The notes beneath the pieces are model-generated. The model was not told the origin of the DNA and made no database searches. It was given only the letters and a program-made list of their open reading frames with translations. DNA of 64,000 bases from Heliopora coerulea (taxonomy: Eukaryota; Cnidaria; Anthozoa; Scleralcyonacea; Helioporidae), in assembly GCA_030142905.1 (NCBI GenBank), contig JASJOG010000045.1, forward strand, positions 1,156,501 to 1,220,500, read 5' to 3'. A program made the position numbers and the translations under genes. Shown here in pieces: positions 32,501-40,486 of the stretch. Positions within the stretch are counted from its first letter, which is position 1; each line of letters opens with the position of its first letter.

Positions 32501-34084
32501 AAGTTCAAAACTTTTGTTTAGTGTATTGACTGTCCAACATAAGGGCCTCCGTAAATCAGGATTTTATTAGGGGGATCTAAGGGCATGCTCCCCAGGAAAA
32601 TTTTGAAATCTTGATGTCTTAAAAATCATTTCTAGCAATCCCAGACGACAATTTCCGTCAAAAATGATCGGTAAATTGAGGATCATTTTGTACTATTTTT
32701 TTCATAAAAAATGCCACTGTAGGGAAAGACAAACTGTCGTCATTTCTTAGATTGAGACGTATTCATGTAGACGATTTTCGATCAATTGGGTATTACTGAC
32801 TTGTTAAAAGGCAACCAGTCTAATTTAGTTCGCGTTCATTTTGTCTACTTGTTTACCACTGGCGTCATTTTTAACCAGGTCTCCGAAGGATATCTGCACT
32901 GTTAGAATTTGACGAAGATATCTTCCTAGGCTTCTTGTTCCTTGTAGCAGATGTCAAATCGGGATTTTTTCTATCCCGGCGGCATATTGGTCGGGATTTG
33001 GGATTTTCACACAAAATCGGGATAGTTCCGACGAAATCGGGATAGTTGGACAGTCTGGGTGTAGATCTTCATGTCACGTCCCGTTTTTGAGACATTCTTT
33101 CAGGCTGGTGACAGCCGTTTAAAATGCTTAAAATTCTGGGAATGCTGTTTTAGAACAGTGGTAGAATTTCTCCAGAAACGCAAACTTGCATTCCCTATGG
33201 CAAATATGAGCTTTTGTTTCCACCAATCATTGGTGGACTTTTAGTCCACGTGATAAATTATGGAAAATTTGACATTAACACTCGGTCAAGTAAAGTGCTG
33301 TCTCTGAGGTGAAAGCAAATATTCGAGTTTCGGAGTCATAGAACTTAGGACTCGGCGTGGACCAGCTGCGAAAAAAGCAACTCTTAGACCTACGGCAGGG
33401 AATCGCAATCTTGCGAATCTTGTGGGGATATCTCGCATCTGACCTAATAAATACAGAACTCGTGGCAACTTAAGCTGGTCATTGGGATGTGTTTTTTTTT
33501 AATTCTATGCAATAGCGTTGTGCATTAAGGGCACGGTGTTTAAACTCCCTCCCCCCCTTCCCAACCCTCATTGCTACCACAAATGTCAAAAAAGTACGTT
33601 CGAAATCCATTACAAATCCACAAAATAAAGGTGATATATGACTTTAACCTTCCTCCATATAAGTAATTCCCAACACGAACTCCTCTAACCCAAATATCTG
33701 CTCATGCCCGCGCATGAGATTTTTTTATATTACCTTGAGAACCATTCTGAAATACAAAATTGAAAATGGACAAGAGGAAGGAAACCATTCCACAATTCGG
33801 TAAATTCCCCATATGGTGGGATAATGGTTCGTAAAACCCGAAGAGGCGAATTCCAGTCGTTCGGTCAACAAATTTTTTGATTGATTTTCCCAGTTCAAGA
33901 TAATGATAACGTATTTCATTCCTTTATTTTCTTACGATAGCTCCCTGAATTGATGCACAGTGAAGAACTTGGAGGTGTTGGAAAATTTCAGATATTTATT
34001 CTTCAAAACCTGGGGATCTTTACTGGGTTCGTGATTATGTTGTGTATTGCCTATTTCGAAGAGGATCTCACAGTCACTTTGTAA
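11361..34084 (+). CDS. ZIP gene A: LIV-1-subfamily zinc/metal transporter (SLC39 family)
   Basis: Multi-exon gene for a ZIP metal-ion importer that moves zinc (possibly also iron or manganese) from outside or from vesicle lumen into the cytosol. Eight coding exons (11361-11579, 17726-18121, 19336-19498, 24554-24723, 25650-25826, 29290-29551, 31270-31457, 33941-34084) join in frame with GT/AG borders to 1719 nt, 572 residues. Residues 1-20 are a signal peptide. Residues 21-260 form a Cys-containing ectodomain that includes an RKRR (186-189) cleavage-like site. TM1 and TM2 end in [14 protein letters not shown] (about 303-316), followed by a His-rich loop ([13 protein letters not shown]). TM4 has [11 protein letters not shown] (H427, N428, D431) and TM5 has [10 protein letters not shown] (H456, E457, H460, E461, D464). 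The layout resembles SLC39A8/A14, but with canonical HELPH instead of their EExPH, so zinc preference is more likely. Orthology is unresolved. Confidence 0.93.
11715..12020 (+). CDS. uncharacterised open frame in intron 1 of gene A
   Basis: An open frame with [20 protein letters not shown] and a helical tail ([20 protein letters not shown]) runs up to a possible GTATGT donor at about 12009. A second frame on the same strand ([13 protein letters not shown]) overlaps it. I do not recognise either. It could be an alternative or nested exon, a repeat-derived frame, or chance; no partner exon was found. Confidence 0.2.
12042..15744. other. intron 1 of gene A, no feature recognised
   Basis: About 3.7 kb of AT-rich intronic sequence. 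Short open frames occur (for example near 14535 and 15076) but show no family features. I see no RNA gene or transposon protein in it. Confidence 0.4.
15745..16278 (+). pseudogene. second hAT transposase relic (C-terminal dimerisation region)
   Basis: The + strand reads [20 protein letters not shown] from about 15755, then a stop and frame change. It continues with [37 protein letters not shown] and [20 protein letters not shown]. CERGFSxxNxxKTxxRxxL...LLxIxxxG is the hAT C-terminal dimerisation signature, here with TERG for CERG. The last 130-codon frame (15886-16278) is open but lacks the catalytic part. It differs clearly from the hAT relic at 1-2396, so it is another family. It sits sense-oriented in intron 1 of gene A. 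Confidence 0.6.
16552..16866. repeat. two-copy tandem duplication, about 156-bp unit
   Basis: Two adjacent units, about 16552-16708 and 16709-16866, share long identical runs, for example ATATATCTGACAGGGGGTGT and GGAACTCAACCATTTAAA. They differ by scattered substitutions. The duplication is intronic. Confidence 0.85.
16867..17725. other. end of intron 1 of gene A, nothing recognised
   Basis: AT-rich intronic sequence leading to the TTTCTTTTGTAG acceptor of exon 2. No further structure was seen. Confidence 0.4.
17726..18121 (+). CDS. ZIP gene A exon 2 (ectodomain)
   Basis: 132 codons, phase 0 at both ends, acceptor TTTTGTAG and donor GTACAG. It starts [14 protein letters not shown] and contains Cys114 and Cys127. 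A His/Asp-rich, low-complexity tail ([12 protein letters not shown]) precedes RKRR. A competing acceptor ten bases downstream (TTTTTCAG) would run into a stop, which fixes the choice. Equivalent to the 468-nt exon of gene B at 61140-61607. Confidence 0.85.
18122..19335. other. intron 2 of gene A, nothing recognised
   Basis: AT-rich intron of 1.2 kb with no transposon protein or structured repeat that I could recognise. Confidence 0.4.
19336..19498 (+). CDS. ZIP gene A exon 3 (membrane-proximal ectodomain)
   Basis: 163 nt, enters in phase 0 and leaves in phase 1, acceptor TTTTGTAG and donor GTATTG. It encodes [20 protein letters not shown] and then [17 protein letters not shown]. The CPxLxQQLxSxAC motif is characteristic of the segment just before TM1 in ZIP4/8/12/14-type proteins. 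Same phase as the 166-nt gene B exon at 58887-59052. Confidence 0.88.
19499..20040. other. intron 3 of gene A, left part, nothing recognised
   Basis: Intronic sequence before the foldback element at 20041. No feature recognised. Confidence 0.35.
20041..21350. mobile_element. TIR/foldback element with internal tandem duplication
   Basis: The ends at about 20041-20150 and 21231-21350 are inverted repeats of roughly 110 bp. The left reads from CAGTGAACTCAATTTC to GGACGTCAGTTTCAGTC; the right is its diverged reverse complement. Inside, a unit of about 610 bp is present twice in tandem (starting near 20046 and 20658), each beginning with GGAATGCTAACTGGCCAATG. No transposase is encoded, so it is a non-autonomous (MITE-like) element. 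It sits in intron 3 of gene A. Confidence 0.72.
21351..21876. other. intron 3 of gene A between elements
   Basis: T/C-rich stretch (about 21650-21830) leading into a PLE-like 3' end at 21877. It is likely part of the same decayed PLE; nothing coding was recognised. Confidence 0.3.
21877..21906 (+). ncRNA. hammerhead-like core of an interrupted PLE end
   Basis: CTGAAGA (21877-21883), a stem II of GTCACT with AGTAAC (one mismatch), then GAAAC (21902-21906). Six bases later a hAT-like element begins. The sequence beyond that element (GTTGGTATTAAG at 23797) reads like the continuation of the same PLE 3' end. Confidence 0.5.
22295..22322 (-). ncRNA. hammerhead-like core, left palindrome arm
   Basis: Minus-strand CTGAGGA, T, GTTGC/GCAAC stem II (five perfect pairs, loop GTGTA), GAAAC. 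It is the mirror copy of the plus-strand core at 23450-23477. Confidence 0.55.
22879..23298 (+). pseudogene. PLE GIY-YIG-region C-terminal fragment, right arm
   Basis: Open 139-codon frame encoding the C-terminal end of a Penelope-like element protein, with one internal duplication of the [11 protein letters not shown]...[11 protein letters not shown] segment. The reverse transcriptase and the GIY-YIG catalytic residues are absent. The frame ends 150 bp before the hammerhead-like core on the same strand, the same spacing as in the independent PLE fragment at 51454-51921. The mirror frame lies on the minus strand in the left arm. Confidence 0.6.
23450..23477 (+). ncRNA. hammerhead-like core, right palindrome arm
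   Basis: CTGAGGA (23450-23456), T, GTTGC/GCAAC stem II with five perfect pairs and loop GTGTA, GAAAC (23473-23477). The following bases GTTAGAATTA could supply stem III and the cleavage site. This is one of the clearest cores in the window. Confidence 0.58.
23797..24553. other. PLE 3' flank and end of intron 3 of gene A
   Basis: The first 70 bases (GTTGGTATTAAGTTTTTTAA...) look like the downstream half of the PLE end interrupted by the hAT-like element. The remainder up to the exon 4 acceptor shows nothing recognisable. Confidence 0.35.
24554..24723 (+). CDS. ZIP gene A exon 4 (TM1-TM2)
   Basis: 170 nt, phase 1 in and phase 0 out, acceptor TTTTTTTAG and donor GTAGGT. It encodes [18 protein letters not shown] (TM1) and [18 protein letters not shown] (TM2). 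The GTLxGDALLHLxPH motif is diagnostic for LIV-1-type ZIPs. Same length and phase as gene B exon 56677-56846. Confidence 0.93.
24724..25649. other. intron 4 of gene A, nothing recognised
   Basis: About 0.9 kb of intron without recognisable repeats or genes. Confidence 0.4.
25650..25826 (+). CDS. ZIP gene A exon 5 (His-rich loop and TM3)
   Basis: 59 codons, phase 0 at both ends, acceptor TATTTCAG and donor GTTTGT. It encodes a His-rich segment ([13 protein letters not shown]), TM3 ([20 protein letters not shown]) and [10 protein letters not shown]. It matches gene B exon 54540-54719 (60 codons). Confidence 0.9.
25827..26627. other. intron 5 of gene A, left part, nothing recognised
   Basis: Intronic sequence before PLE-like repeats at 26628. 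Nothing recognised. Confidence 0.35.
27539..27563 (-). ncRNA. hammerhead-like core in PLE pseudo-LTR
   Basis: Minus-strand CTGACGA, a short G-U-rich stem II (GGGC with GTTC, loop CTTT), then GAAAC. It is shorter than the other cores. The repeat at 26716-26740 is the same sequence with a damaged core. Confidence 0.45.
27560..27829 (-). pseudogene. PLE N-terminal region fragment
   Basis: The minus-strand frame of 89 codons contains [20 protein letters not shown], then [18 protein letters not shown] and YRQCQKKL. This is a pattern I associate with the region before the reverse transcriptase in cnidarian Penelope-like (Neptune-type) elements. There is no RT or GIY-YIG core. It overlaps the pseudo-LTR-like repeat at its 3' end. 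Confidence 0.45.
28421..29289. other. end of intron 5 of gene A, nothing recognised
   Basis: AT-rich intron with no recognisable gene or repeat, ending in the TTTTTTAG acceptor of exon 6. Confidence 0.35.
29290..29551 (+). CDS. ZIP gene A exon 6 (TM4 and start of TM5, metal-site motifs)
   Basis: 262 nt, phase 0 in and phase 1 out, donor GTAAGA. It encodes a polar cytosolic loop, then [20 protein letters not shown] (TM4) and [12 protein letters not shown] (TM5). His427, Asn428, Asp431, His456, Glu457 and His460 match the binuclear metal-site positions of ZIP transporters. Gene B equivalent: 50418-50658. Confidence 0.95.
29552..31269. other. intron 6 of gene A; possible SINE-like piece only
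   Basis: Mostly unremarkable intron. Near 29750-29830 the minus strand has a vaguely tRNA-like stretch (GGACCTAGGGTTGTGGGCTC) that may be an old SINE head. Nothing else was recognised. Confidence 0.3.
31270..31457 (+). CDS. ZIP gene A exon 7 (TM5-TM7)
   Basis: 188 nt, phase 1 in and phase 0 out, acceptor TTTTCTAG and donor GTACGT. It encodes [20 protein letters not shown], then [18 protein letters not shown] and [16 protein letters not shown]. [13 protein letters not shown] and GGMFLYIxLxDM are conserved TM6/TM7 blocks of LIV-1 ZIPs. Same length and phase as gene B exon 49691-49878. Confidence 0.95.
31458..32115. other. intron 7 of gene A, left part, nothing recognised
   Basis: Intronic sequence without recognisable features. 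Confidence 0.35.
32116..32260 (+). repeat. half-copy of the PLE-type foldback repeat
   Basis: The block ACCAACCGTCTTTCTCAAGA...AACCTGAACGATCTACC... followed by CTCCTGGGTTCATACCATTT matches, with substitutions, the outer part of the foldback at 6979-7263, including the end facing the LINE. The hammerhead-like core part is absent here, so only one arm end survives. Confidence 0.55.
32530..33940. other. end of intron 7 of gene A, nothing recognised
   Basis: No gene or transposon protein was recognised. A short repeated theme (ATCGGGATTTTT/ATCGGGATAGTT, near 32957-33050) is low-complexity. Confidence 0.35.
33941..34084 (+). CDS. ZIP gene A exon 8 (TM8 and C-terminus)
   Basis: 47 codons plus TAA, phase 0, acceptor ACGATAG. 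It encodes [20 protein letters not shown], then [20 protein letters not shown] (TM8) and a short acidic luminal tail. PEL(M)H plus QNxGxxTGF is the standard ZIP ending. Gene B equivalent: 47096-47233. Confidence 0.93.
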   Translation, partial: LPELMHSEELGGVGKFQIFILQNLGIFTGFVIMLCIAYFEEDLTVTL

Positions 34085-34293
34085 CCGAGGTTTTCGGAAA
34101 CAACGTTCTGCTGCGTTTTGGGCTTAGACTTCAGAAGCAGCCACTTTTTAAGTTAGAAGTAATAGATCAAACCTGCTGAACATATTTTAGGGTTTTAAAG
34201 CAGTTCTTGAAAATGTTGCGATTCTAGGTCACTATGGATTTCATACACCGGCTGTAAGCTGGTTGGCCCAGTGCAGGAACTCATCGTGCACTA

Positions 34294-34299
34294 AATAAA
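34294..34299 (+). terminator. candidate polyadenylation signal of ZIP gene A
   Basis: AATAAA 210 nt after the stop codon of gene A; the first canonical hexamer seen downstream. Confidence 0.45.
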
Positions 34300-34613
34300 C
34301 TTCCCAGGTCTAAATGTTAACATCCACCCGAAATTCGAATTAATTGATATTTAGTTTTTAAAAGATTATTCGTGAACTCTAACAACTCAATAAATTATCC
34401 TTATCAGTAATATGAGCGAAGTCTAAAAATTCATAACAGTACACAGAAAAGAAAACAATTTTGGTTTATATTATTATCATTATTGTTATTGTTGCTGTTG
34501 TTGTTGTTGCTGTTTTTGTTTTAATCCGTTGGCCGGGCTGAAATTCAAACACAGGAGTAATCATCTCTTGCTTCAGTATAAAAGCATAATGACTTAACAG
34601 GAAAGCTGTGGGG
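34300..34613. repeat. 3' flank of gene A with a (TTG/TTA)n microsatellite
   Basis: About 34468-34525 is an imperfect trinucleotide run (TTATTG...TTGTTGTTGCTG). The rest is unremarkable. Confidence 0.6.
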
Positions 34614-34874
34614 TCATAGATAGGTTCTGGGGCTGGTACTCTGAAGTCTGTATATCTTATCCAGGGTATAAGTGCACAATAGAGAATGGCGCTTGTTTAT
34701 TACGGAACGAAGATGTTCTGCAAACCTGTCGGAGAGACGTCGGCCCATGTCACTGATGTAGAGTTCACGGTACTTACTCCAGGATATGCAGTAAAGGATG
34801 TTAGAGGAAGTGCATGTGAAAATTATGCCGGATAATAAATTTGAATTTGGATTAAAAAATGATGGAGGTTTCAC
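34614..34874 (-). pseudogene. GIY-YIG endonuclease fragment of a PLE
   Basis: Minus-strand frame of 86 codons: PNSNLLSGIIFTCTSSNILY, then CISWSKYRELYISDMGRRLS and DRFAEHLRSV. The pattern NxxYCIxCxxCxxLYIGExGRRLxDRFxEHLRxV is the N-terminal half of the GIY-YIG nuclease of a Penelope-like element. The catalytic YIG is changed to YIS, the first CxxC is damaged, and the downstream half has drifted out of frame. It lies on the strand opposite gene A, beyond its 3' end. Confidence 0.6.
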
Positions 34875-36436
34875 TAAAAAAAGCTCGTGTTACAGGGGGC
34901 TCGAGCGCAAGAAAAAGTGCTGGCTGGTGATGAATTTTGTTGAAGGTGCTGTGTTCCAGACAGCCACGAATGCTTTTGTTGCGCCTAAAGGATGCCAAAA
35001 TTATGAGTCATGATGTCTCTAGCTTTGTAGTTCAAAGGATGAAAAGTAAGGACTAAGGGAACCTTTTCAGTGGAAATTTGCTCCGAAGGTGGTTTCAGAG
35101 TGTCCAAGTAGGAAACATTGCAAGCTTTTTGGATAGCAGTATCCTATAAATTAGAAGGAGGTGTTATGGGATCGAAAATAAGCAGTCGACCCGACCACTT
35201 TGATCTGGTGGTCAAATATTTGACGTGCACACCCGAACGCAAACAAAAGTGCAGATCAGAGCCCTAAGCTTCTTTTAGTAGTAAACGCCAAAAGCTAAAA
35301 ATGGTGGAGCTCTCTTAAAGAAAAAGCAGTCTGAGATTGAAATATTTGGAAGCTATTCCTCAATGTAATCCGTAAACCGACCACGATCCCACCGGACTAT
35401 AATCATAAAGCAAACCCTCTCGACCACTATTTCAGGTCGTAAGGAGTCGGATCGGGCTCAGGGTCAGGGGCGAGTTTGTCACGCCCTCCTCTAGTACTAA
35501 TCCGTTTATTTTTACAACTACACAGTTAGAGCCATTACAAACTGAACACAAACCTTTCCGTGGCGAGGTCTATAACAAAGTGTCAAGTAATGGCGTTGCA
35601 TCTAATCCCGCGTTGAGTTGACATGGGAAAGAAAGCTGCAAATTTCAATTTTTCCATGTTTTGAAATTGATCTTCAAACAGTGATCTTTCTTTTCTTGAA
35701 CAATTGTCATCAGAGGTTTGCCAACGAACGCACCTCTTCATTAATAAATTCTGCATACCACCAGTGTGTGCCAGAAGCAATACTCCATGGAAAAATTGCA
35801 AAATGCGACAGTTCACCGTCGCCATTTAAAGGAAATGTAGGTGGGGTCATACTGGATCTATCTAACAAAATCAAGACTTCATTTAATAGTTTTACCCAGT
35901 CAAATATTCTTGGTAAATTTCCAGCAAGCCCAAAAGTTAACCTTTACTTGACTATTGTCGGAAAATTGGTCGCGTGAAAGAAGTATGTCGGTAACATAGT
36001 AGTTTTATCGAAAAAAGAAAATTTTTGCCTGAATATCAGTGTTGTATGTTCTGTGTTAAACGTTTCCTGTGTAACGAAGCATGCTCAATTTCTCTTAAAT
36101 TTCAAAAAGTTTACTTCGTAATCTTACATATTACAACTCTCTACCTAGTATGCGGCTGCCATACCCTTAGTTCCAGATTCTAATCAAAATTACGTCATAC
36201 ATCTTCACACCTGTTTGATGAGAAATTTCAAATATTACGTAGACTGTAAAAATAAGTATGGTAAGCAAAAATTTTGGGCGAGTACTTGGAGTTGTACATA
36301 ATTGTTAAAATTCAAATAATTTAGTTCTAAAAGTGTCGTAGTTGATTTCCCCTTTGAGGTTATCACCTCGCAGGTCTTTTACCACTATTCCTGCCAACAC
36401 TTGGTTTGTACTGGGTGTATGCACTGACCTGTATTA
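34875..36436. other. intergenic stretch with one unassigned open frame
   Basis: A + strand frame at 35618-35977 (119 codons; it includes VGGVILDLSNKIKTSFNSF) and a cysteine-containing minus-strand frame at 35583-35825 overlap each other. Neither is recognised and no splice partners were found. The rest shows nothing. Confidence 0.3.
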
Positions 36437-36925
36437 ATCCCCTCACCCACCGCGCGAAGCGCGGTGCGAGGGTACTAATCTTGACGTGCGTGGAGTCCTG
36501 TTAAACGCGTGGTGACTAGGGAGAAAAATTTTCGCTTTGTGTATGTATCTTTCTATATTTAACAATTAGACTAGAAATACGTGCACGCAGGAACCCCTCG
36601 CCCACCCTTCCAATATATCTCTGGAGAATCCATGTAACAATGATGATTTTTCAAAATTCTCAAAAAGACAAATCCTCCTGACCATAACTGGAAGACGAAT
36701 GCAAAAAAAAAAAAAAATCCACACAGAATTTGGCCGCAAATAACAATCCAAACAGACCTTCCGTCTTAAAAGTGGAGCATTCTCATGGATTAAATTAGTA
36801 CCGGCATTACGGACAGCTCATGATTGAATATTTTTCTGACATTTTTTGACTTAAAAAATTGATAAATTATACATTACCTCAAAGTTGGTTACAAATGTCT
36901 TTAAGATCTGCTATGATAAGGGTTT

Positions 36926-37213
36926 ATGCTAAGTATTCATCCGGAAGTACAAGACTTTGGTGACGAAGAAGAAACGAATTACGAAATCGACGAAGTAAAC
37001 AAAGAAAACATGAACGAATTCTGCAGTTTTATCGCTGACCAAATATCGGAAAATACAAAACATAAAACAAAATACGACAAGCAAACCTTGTGCAAGTTTT
37101 GTCAAAAGAAGAACGAGAAGAGGGAAGTAAAAGACGTACTTTTTCCAATTCAAAACGTCAATAAAAAAGAAAAATGGCGTATAAACCTGCAACTCTTGCG
37201 TATTTTCAACTAA
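36926..37213 (+). pseudogene. Crypton-like protein N-terminal fragment, copy 1
   Basis: 95-codon frame. It is acidic at the start (FGDEEETNYEIDEVNKENMN) and then reads FCSFIADQISENTKHKTKYD and KFCQKKNEKREVKDV. The last part fits the SAM-like N-terminal helix pair of KIAA1958/DUF3504 recombinase-like proteins (..FxxYLxExNExREVExI). Copy 2 at 40487-40774 is about 93% identical, differing at seven residues. Confidence 0.5.
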
Positions 37214-37614
37214 GCATTCAATGGCACCTCAACACAAAGGGTTCAACAGTAAATTTACACACAGACGGCTTTAAACTCTTTTGAGAAGTTTTAAAATCCT
37301 GATGAAAGCATTACCGATCGAATACGGTAAAGGTCATCATGCACAAATCACTCTTGAAGTGAGAAAGACTGAAGCGGACAACAGTTTTGCCGAAGGATAA
37401 TTCGGTGACCAAAAACAAGTAGCTTTGCAGCGAGTTACCTGATAGCTGTTTACCTTGTATTCTTGTTTCGAGCCAAAAATACATCCTAACGTCTTCAATG
37501 GGGTGACATCTCATAGCAAAAAAAAATCTTGATTGAGGCAATGAAATCTTTTTGTGGAAAGCGGAGAAAGCATCCAAAGACTTTCATGGCCTCGACAACT
37601 CTTCTGGATGACGA

Positions 37615-37905
37615 GTGTCCTATCCCAGTTCTCAAACAATTGACCATGAACGCTGTCCACTTAAATACTGCAAAATGTTCAAAAATAATCGTCGTACAGA
37701 GATGAATGAACCAGAATCTTCATTCTACTTTACCAATAAACACCAGCAAAATCCAGGCGGTAATATTTCGTACAAGACGTCTCCCTTAGGGAAGAATGAA
37801 GTCGGGAAGCTACTTTTCAAAGCTGCTCAAAACAATTCCGTTCGCAAAGCTTATACTTCAAAGCTACTCGATTCAGACTTACCTGCGATTGTGCAACTCA
37901 GGTAA
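37615..37905 (+). pseudogene. Crypton-like tyrosine recombinase C-terminal fragment (DUF3504 type), copy 1
   Basis: The frame reads HERCPLKYCKMFKNNRRTEM, then NEPESSFYFTNKHQQNPGGN, SPLGKNEVGKLLFKAA and NNSVRKAYTSKLLDSDLP. RCPVxxYxxYxxxRPxEMNxPxxxFYL...PLGKNxIGK...HSVRKTxIxxLLDAxVP is the conserved core of KIAA1958/ZMYM/Crypton DUF3504 domains. The HxxR catalytic His is Asn here. The frame runs to CAACTCAG and a GTAAGT-type donor at 37902, so an intron may precede the GHK-box exon. No intact tyrosine-bearing end was found. Confidence 0.62.
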
Positions 37906-38395
37906 GTGGTTACCAGAACGTGAAAAGTCCCAAGATTTATACTAATCGACATCTATTCGACTTCAGCAAAGAATGTAGTTTTAATACAGTTAGTCGCTTA
38001 GCAAATGTCCTGACAGCAAGCGAGTTCCCTTACGTCTTTTGTTCATATAAATCAGAAAGAACCAAGACAAAGCGTTGCTGCAAAAAGTGAACAGTTGGCA
38101 AATGCATATTCCAAGGAGCTAACTTTGAGAACTGCTCTGTCAAGTCATAAATTGTCCAGTTACTGAGGTGGCGAAACCAGCCGCAGGCACCAAGAAAGCC
38201 ATTTTCTTTGCCGGTCTTAAATCATTTACTTGCTTCAGTGTTCAAATAATGTAAACAACTTGCGAGAGATCCATACAAGGGTAAAAATAACGAGGCCAAA
38301 TAGATTTGCTTCAATACGGTACCTAAGTACGATTTGTTCAACAACATACCAGTCCCCGAGCTTGCACACGGCATTTTTGAGTGACCGGAATCCAT

Positions 38396-38430
<35 letters not shown>
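38396..38430. repeat. (TA)n microsatellite
   Basis: A run of alternating TA at the right end of Crypton copy 1; it matches the longer (TA)n at 39106-39300 beside copy 2. Confidence 0.9.
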
Positions 38431-38433
<3 letters not shown>

Positions 38434-38546
38434 ATACATACAGAAAGCGAAAATTTTTCTCCCTAGTAACCACGCCGTGTAACAGGACTCCACGCACGTC
38501 AAGATTAGTACCCTCGCACCGCGCTTCGCGCGGTGGGCGAGGGGAT

Positions 38547-38885
38547 ATGAGCTCGAAATTTCTGAGGTGATAGTTGATGAGGATGAAGCCCGAGTCACAG
38601 GCCCGGAGCTGAATGGGGTCTGGGGGGCAGTGCCCCCCCCCAACCACAATATAATGGAAGTCGTGCCCTCCCTACAAACAAAAAAAAAGAAAAACGTATT
38701 TATAAAATTTCCCCAGAATGCGACCAGGATCCCCTCGGGAACAACCCCCCCAGAGACGACTACAGACCCCCAGCTCAATTTTTGGTCCACGTCGCGGCTA
38801 TGTGTGCGGCAGTGCCCTCCCCGAGATTGAGAGCCAGCTCCGGGCTTGCCGAGTCAACTATCACCTCATAGAAATCGAGAGCGAA
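38547..38885. repeat. MITE-like element with about 40-bp inverted ends
   Basis: AGCTCGAAATTTCTGAGGTG...AAGCCCG (38549-38590) is mirrored by CGGGCTTGCCGAGTCAACTA...CGAG (38837-38880). The interior contains GC-rich, C-tract-rich non-coding sequence. It lies in the spacer of the inverted Crypton pair. Confidence 0.6.
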
Positions 38886-38897
38886 TAATGTAATTGT

Positions 38898-39102
38898 TTT
38901 AGTAGAAACACTTAGCAAAGAACTTTTTTCGTCTTCTCTGTGATTGCACTTTCAAGTAGGCAATCTATTTCGTCTTCAGAAACTTATCAAAAACGAGAGG
39001 CGGAAGCCATTTTCACTACTCGCTATCTATCGACGAATAAATAGCGAGCAGCGTAGCCAATCAGAATGCAGCATTTGCAATAGTATTCGACTAAGTTTCT
39101 AC

Positions 39103-39108
<6 letters not shown>
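38898..39108. repeat. short MITE with TTTAGTAGAAAC termini
   Basis: TTTTAGTAGAAAC at about 38897-38909 and GTTTCTACTAAAT at about 39096-39108 are inverted ends of a roughly 210-bp non-coding element. It abuts the long (TA)n run. Confidence 0.6.
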
Positions 39109-39143
<35 letters not shown>

Positions 39144-39188
39144 TAAATATATATATATATTATATATATAATATATATATATATATAT

Positions 39189-39279
<91 letters not shown>

Positions 39280-39300
39280 TAATATATATATATATATATA
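39106..39300. repeat. (TA)n microsatellite, about 195 bp
   Basis: Near-pure alternating TA with a few AA/TT interruptions. It is strongly self-complementary and sits at the junction of the inverted Crypton pair. Confidence 0.95.
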
Positions 39301-39794
39301 AATCCATGGATTCCGGTCACTCAAAAATGCCGTGTGCAAGCTCGGGGACTGGTATGTTGTTGAACAAACCGTACTTAGGTACCGTATTGAAGCAAATCTA
39401 TTTGGTCTCGTTATTTTTTCCCTTGTATGAATCTCTCGCAAGTTGTTTACATTTTTTGAACACTGAAGCAAGTAAATGATTTAAGACCGGCAAAGAAAAT
39501 GGCTTTCTTGGTGCCTGCGGCTGGTTTCGCCACCTCAGTAACTGGACAATTTATGACTTGACAGAGCAGTTCTCAAAGTTAGCTCCTTGGAATATGCATT
39601 TGCCAACTGTTCACTTTTTGCAGCAACGTTTTGTCTTGGTTCTTTCTGATTTATATGAACAAAAGACGTAAGGGAACTCGCTTGCTGTCAGGACATTTGC
39701 TAAGCGACGAAGTGTATTATAACGACATTCTTCCTGAAGTCGAATAGATGTCGATTAGTATAAACCTTGAAACTTTTCACGTTCTGGTAACCAC

Positions 39795-40085
39795 TTACCT
39801 GAGTTGCACAATCGCAGGTACGTCTGAATCGAGTAGCTTTGAAATACAAGTTCTGCGAACGGAATTGTTTTGAACAGCTTTCAAAAGTGGCTTCCCGACT
39901 TCATTCTTCCCTAAGGGAGACTTCTTGTAGGAAATATTACCGCCTAGATTTTGCTGGTGTTTATTGGTAAAGTAGAATGAAGATTCTGGTTCATTCATCT
40001 CTGTAGGACTATTATTTTTGAACATTTTGCAGTATTTAAGCGGACAGCGTTCATGGTCAATTGTTTGGGAAGTGGGATAGAACAC
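39795..40085 (-). pseudogene. Crypton-like tyrosine recombinase C-terminal fragment, copy 2
   Basis: 96-codon minus-strand frame homologous to 37615-37905. It keeps the more canonical NNSVRRTCISKLLDSDVP block but has NxxR instead of HxxR. It ends at the same CAACTCAG|GTAAGT junction, which supports a real intron in the ancestral element. Confidence 0.62.
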
Positions 40086-40486
40086 TCGTCATTTAGAAGA
40101 GTTGTCGAGGCCATGGCCGTCTTTGGATGCTTTCTCCACTTTCCGCACAAGAATTTCATTGCCTAAATCAGGATTTTTTTCGCTATGAAATGTCACCCCC
40201 ATTGAAGACGTTAGGATGTATTTTTGGCTCGAAACAAAAATGCAAGGTAAACAGCCACTAGGTAACTCGCTGCAAAGCTACTTGTTTTTGGTCACCAAAT
40301 TATCCTTCGGCAAAACAGTTTTCCGCTTCAGTCTTTCTCACTTCAAGAGTGATTTGTGCATGATGACCTTTACCGTATTTGACTGGTAATGCTTTCATCA
40401 GGATTTTAAAACCTCTCAAGAAAGTTTAAAGTCGTCTATGTGTAAATTTACCGTTGAACCCTTCGTGTTGAGGTGCCACTGAATGC

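Larger units (their letters stand above)
36437..38546 (+). mobile_element. Crypton-like (tyrosine recombinase) element, copy 1, framed by 115-bp inverted repeats
   Basis: The flanks 36437-36552 and 38430-38546 are inverted repeats with about 95% identity by eye. Both contain a GC-rich hairpin (CACCGCGC...GCGCGGTG) and the block TACTAATCTTGACGTGCGTG. Between them are two open fragments of a Crypton/KIAA1958-like protein (36926-37213, 37615-37905), with decayed middle sequence that still reads FGDQKQVALQRV at about 37400. A (TA)n run (38396-38430) separates the body from the right repeat. Classic Cryptons lack terminal inverted repeats, so the flanking pair may be a second, older insertion. Confidence 0.6.

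Noticed and set aside
39102..39471. Long Tyr-Ile repeat frames
   Set aside because: Translation of the (TA)n microsatellite.
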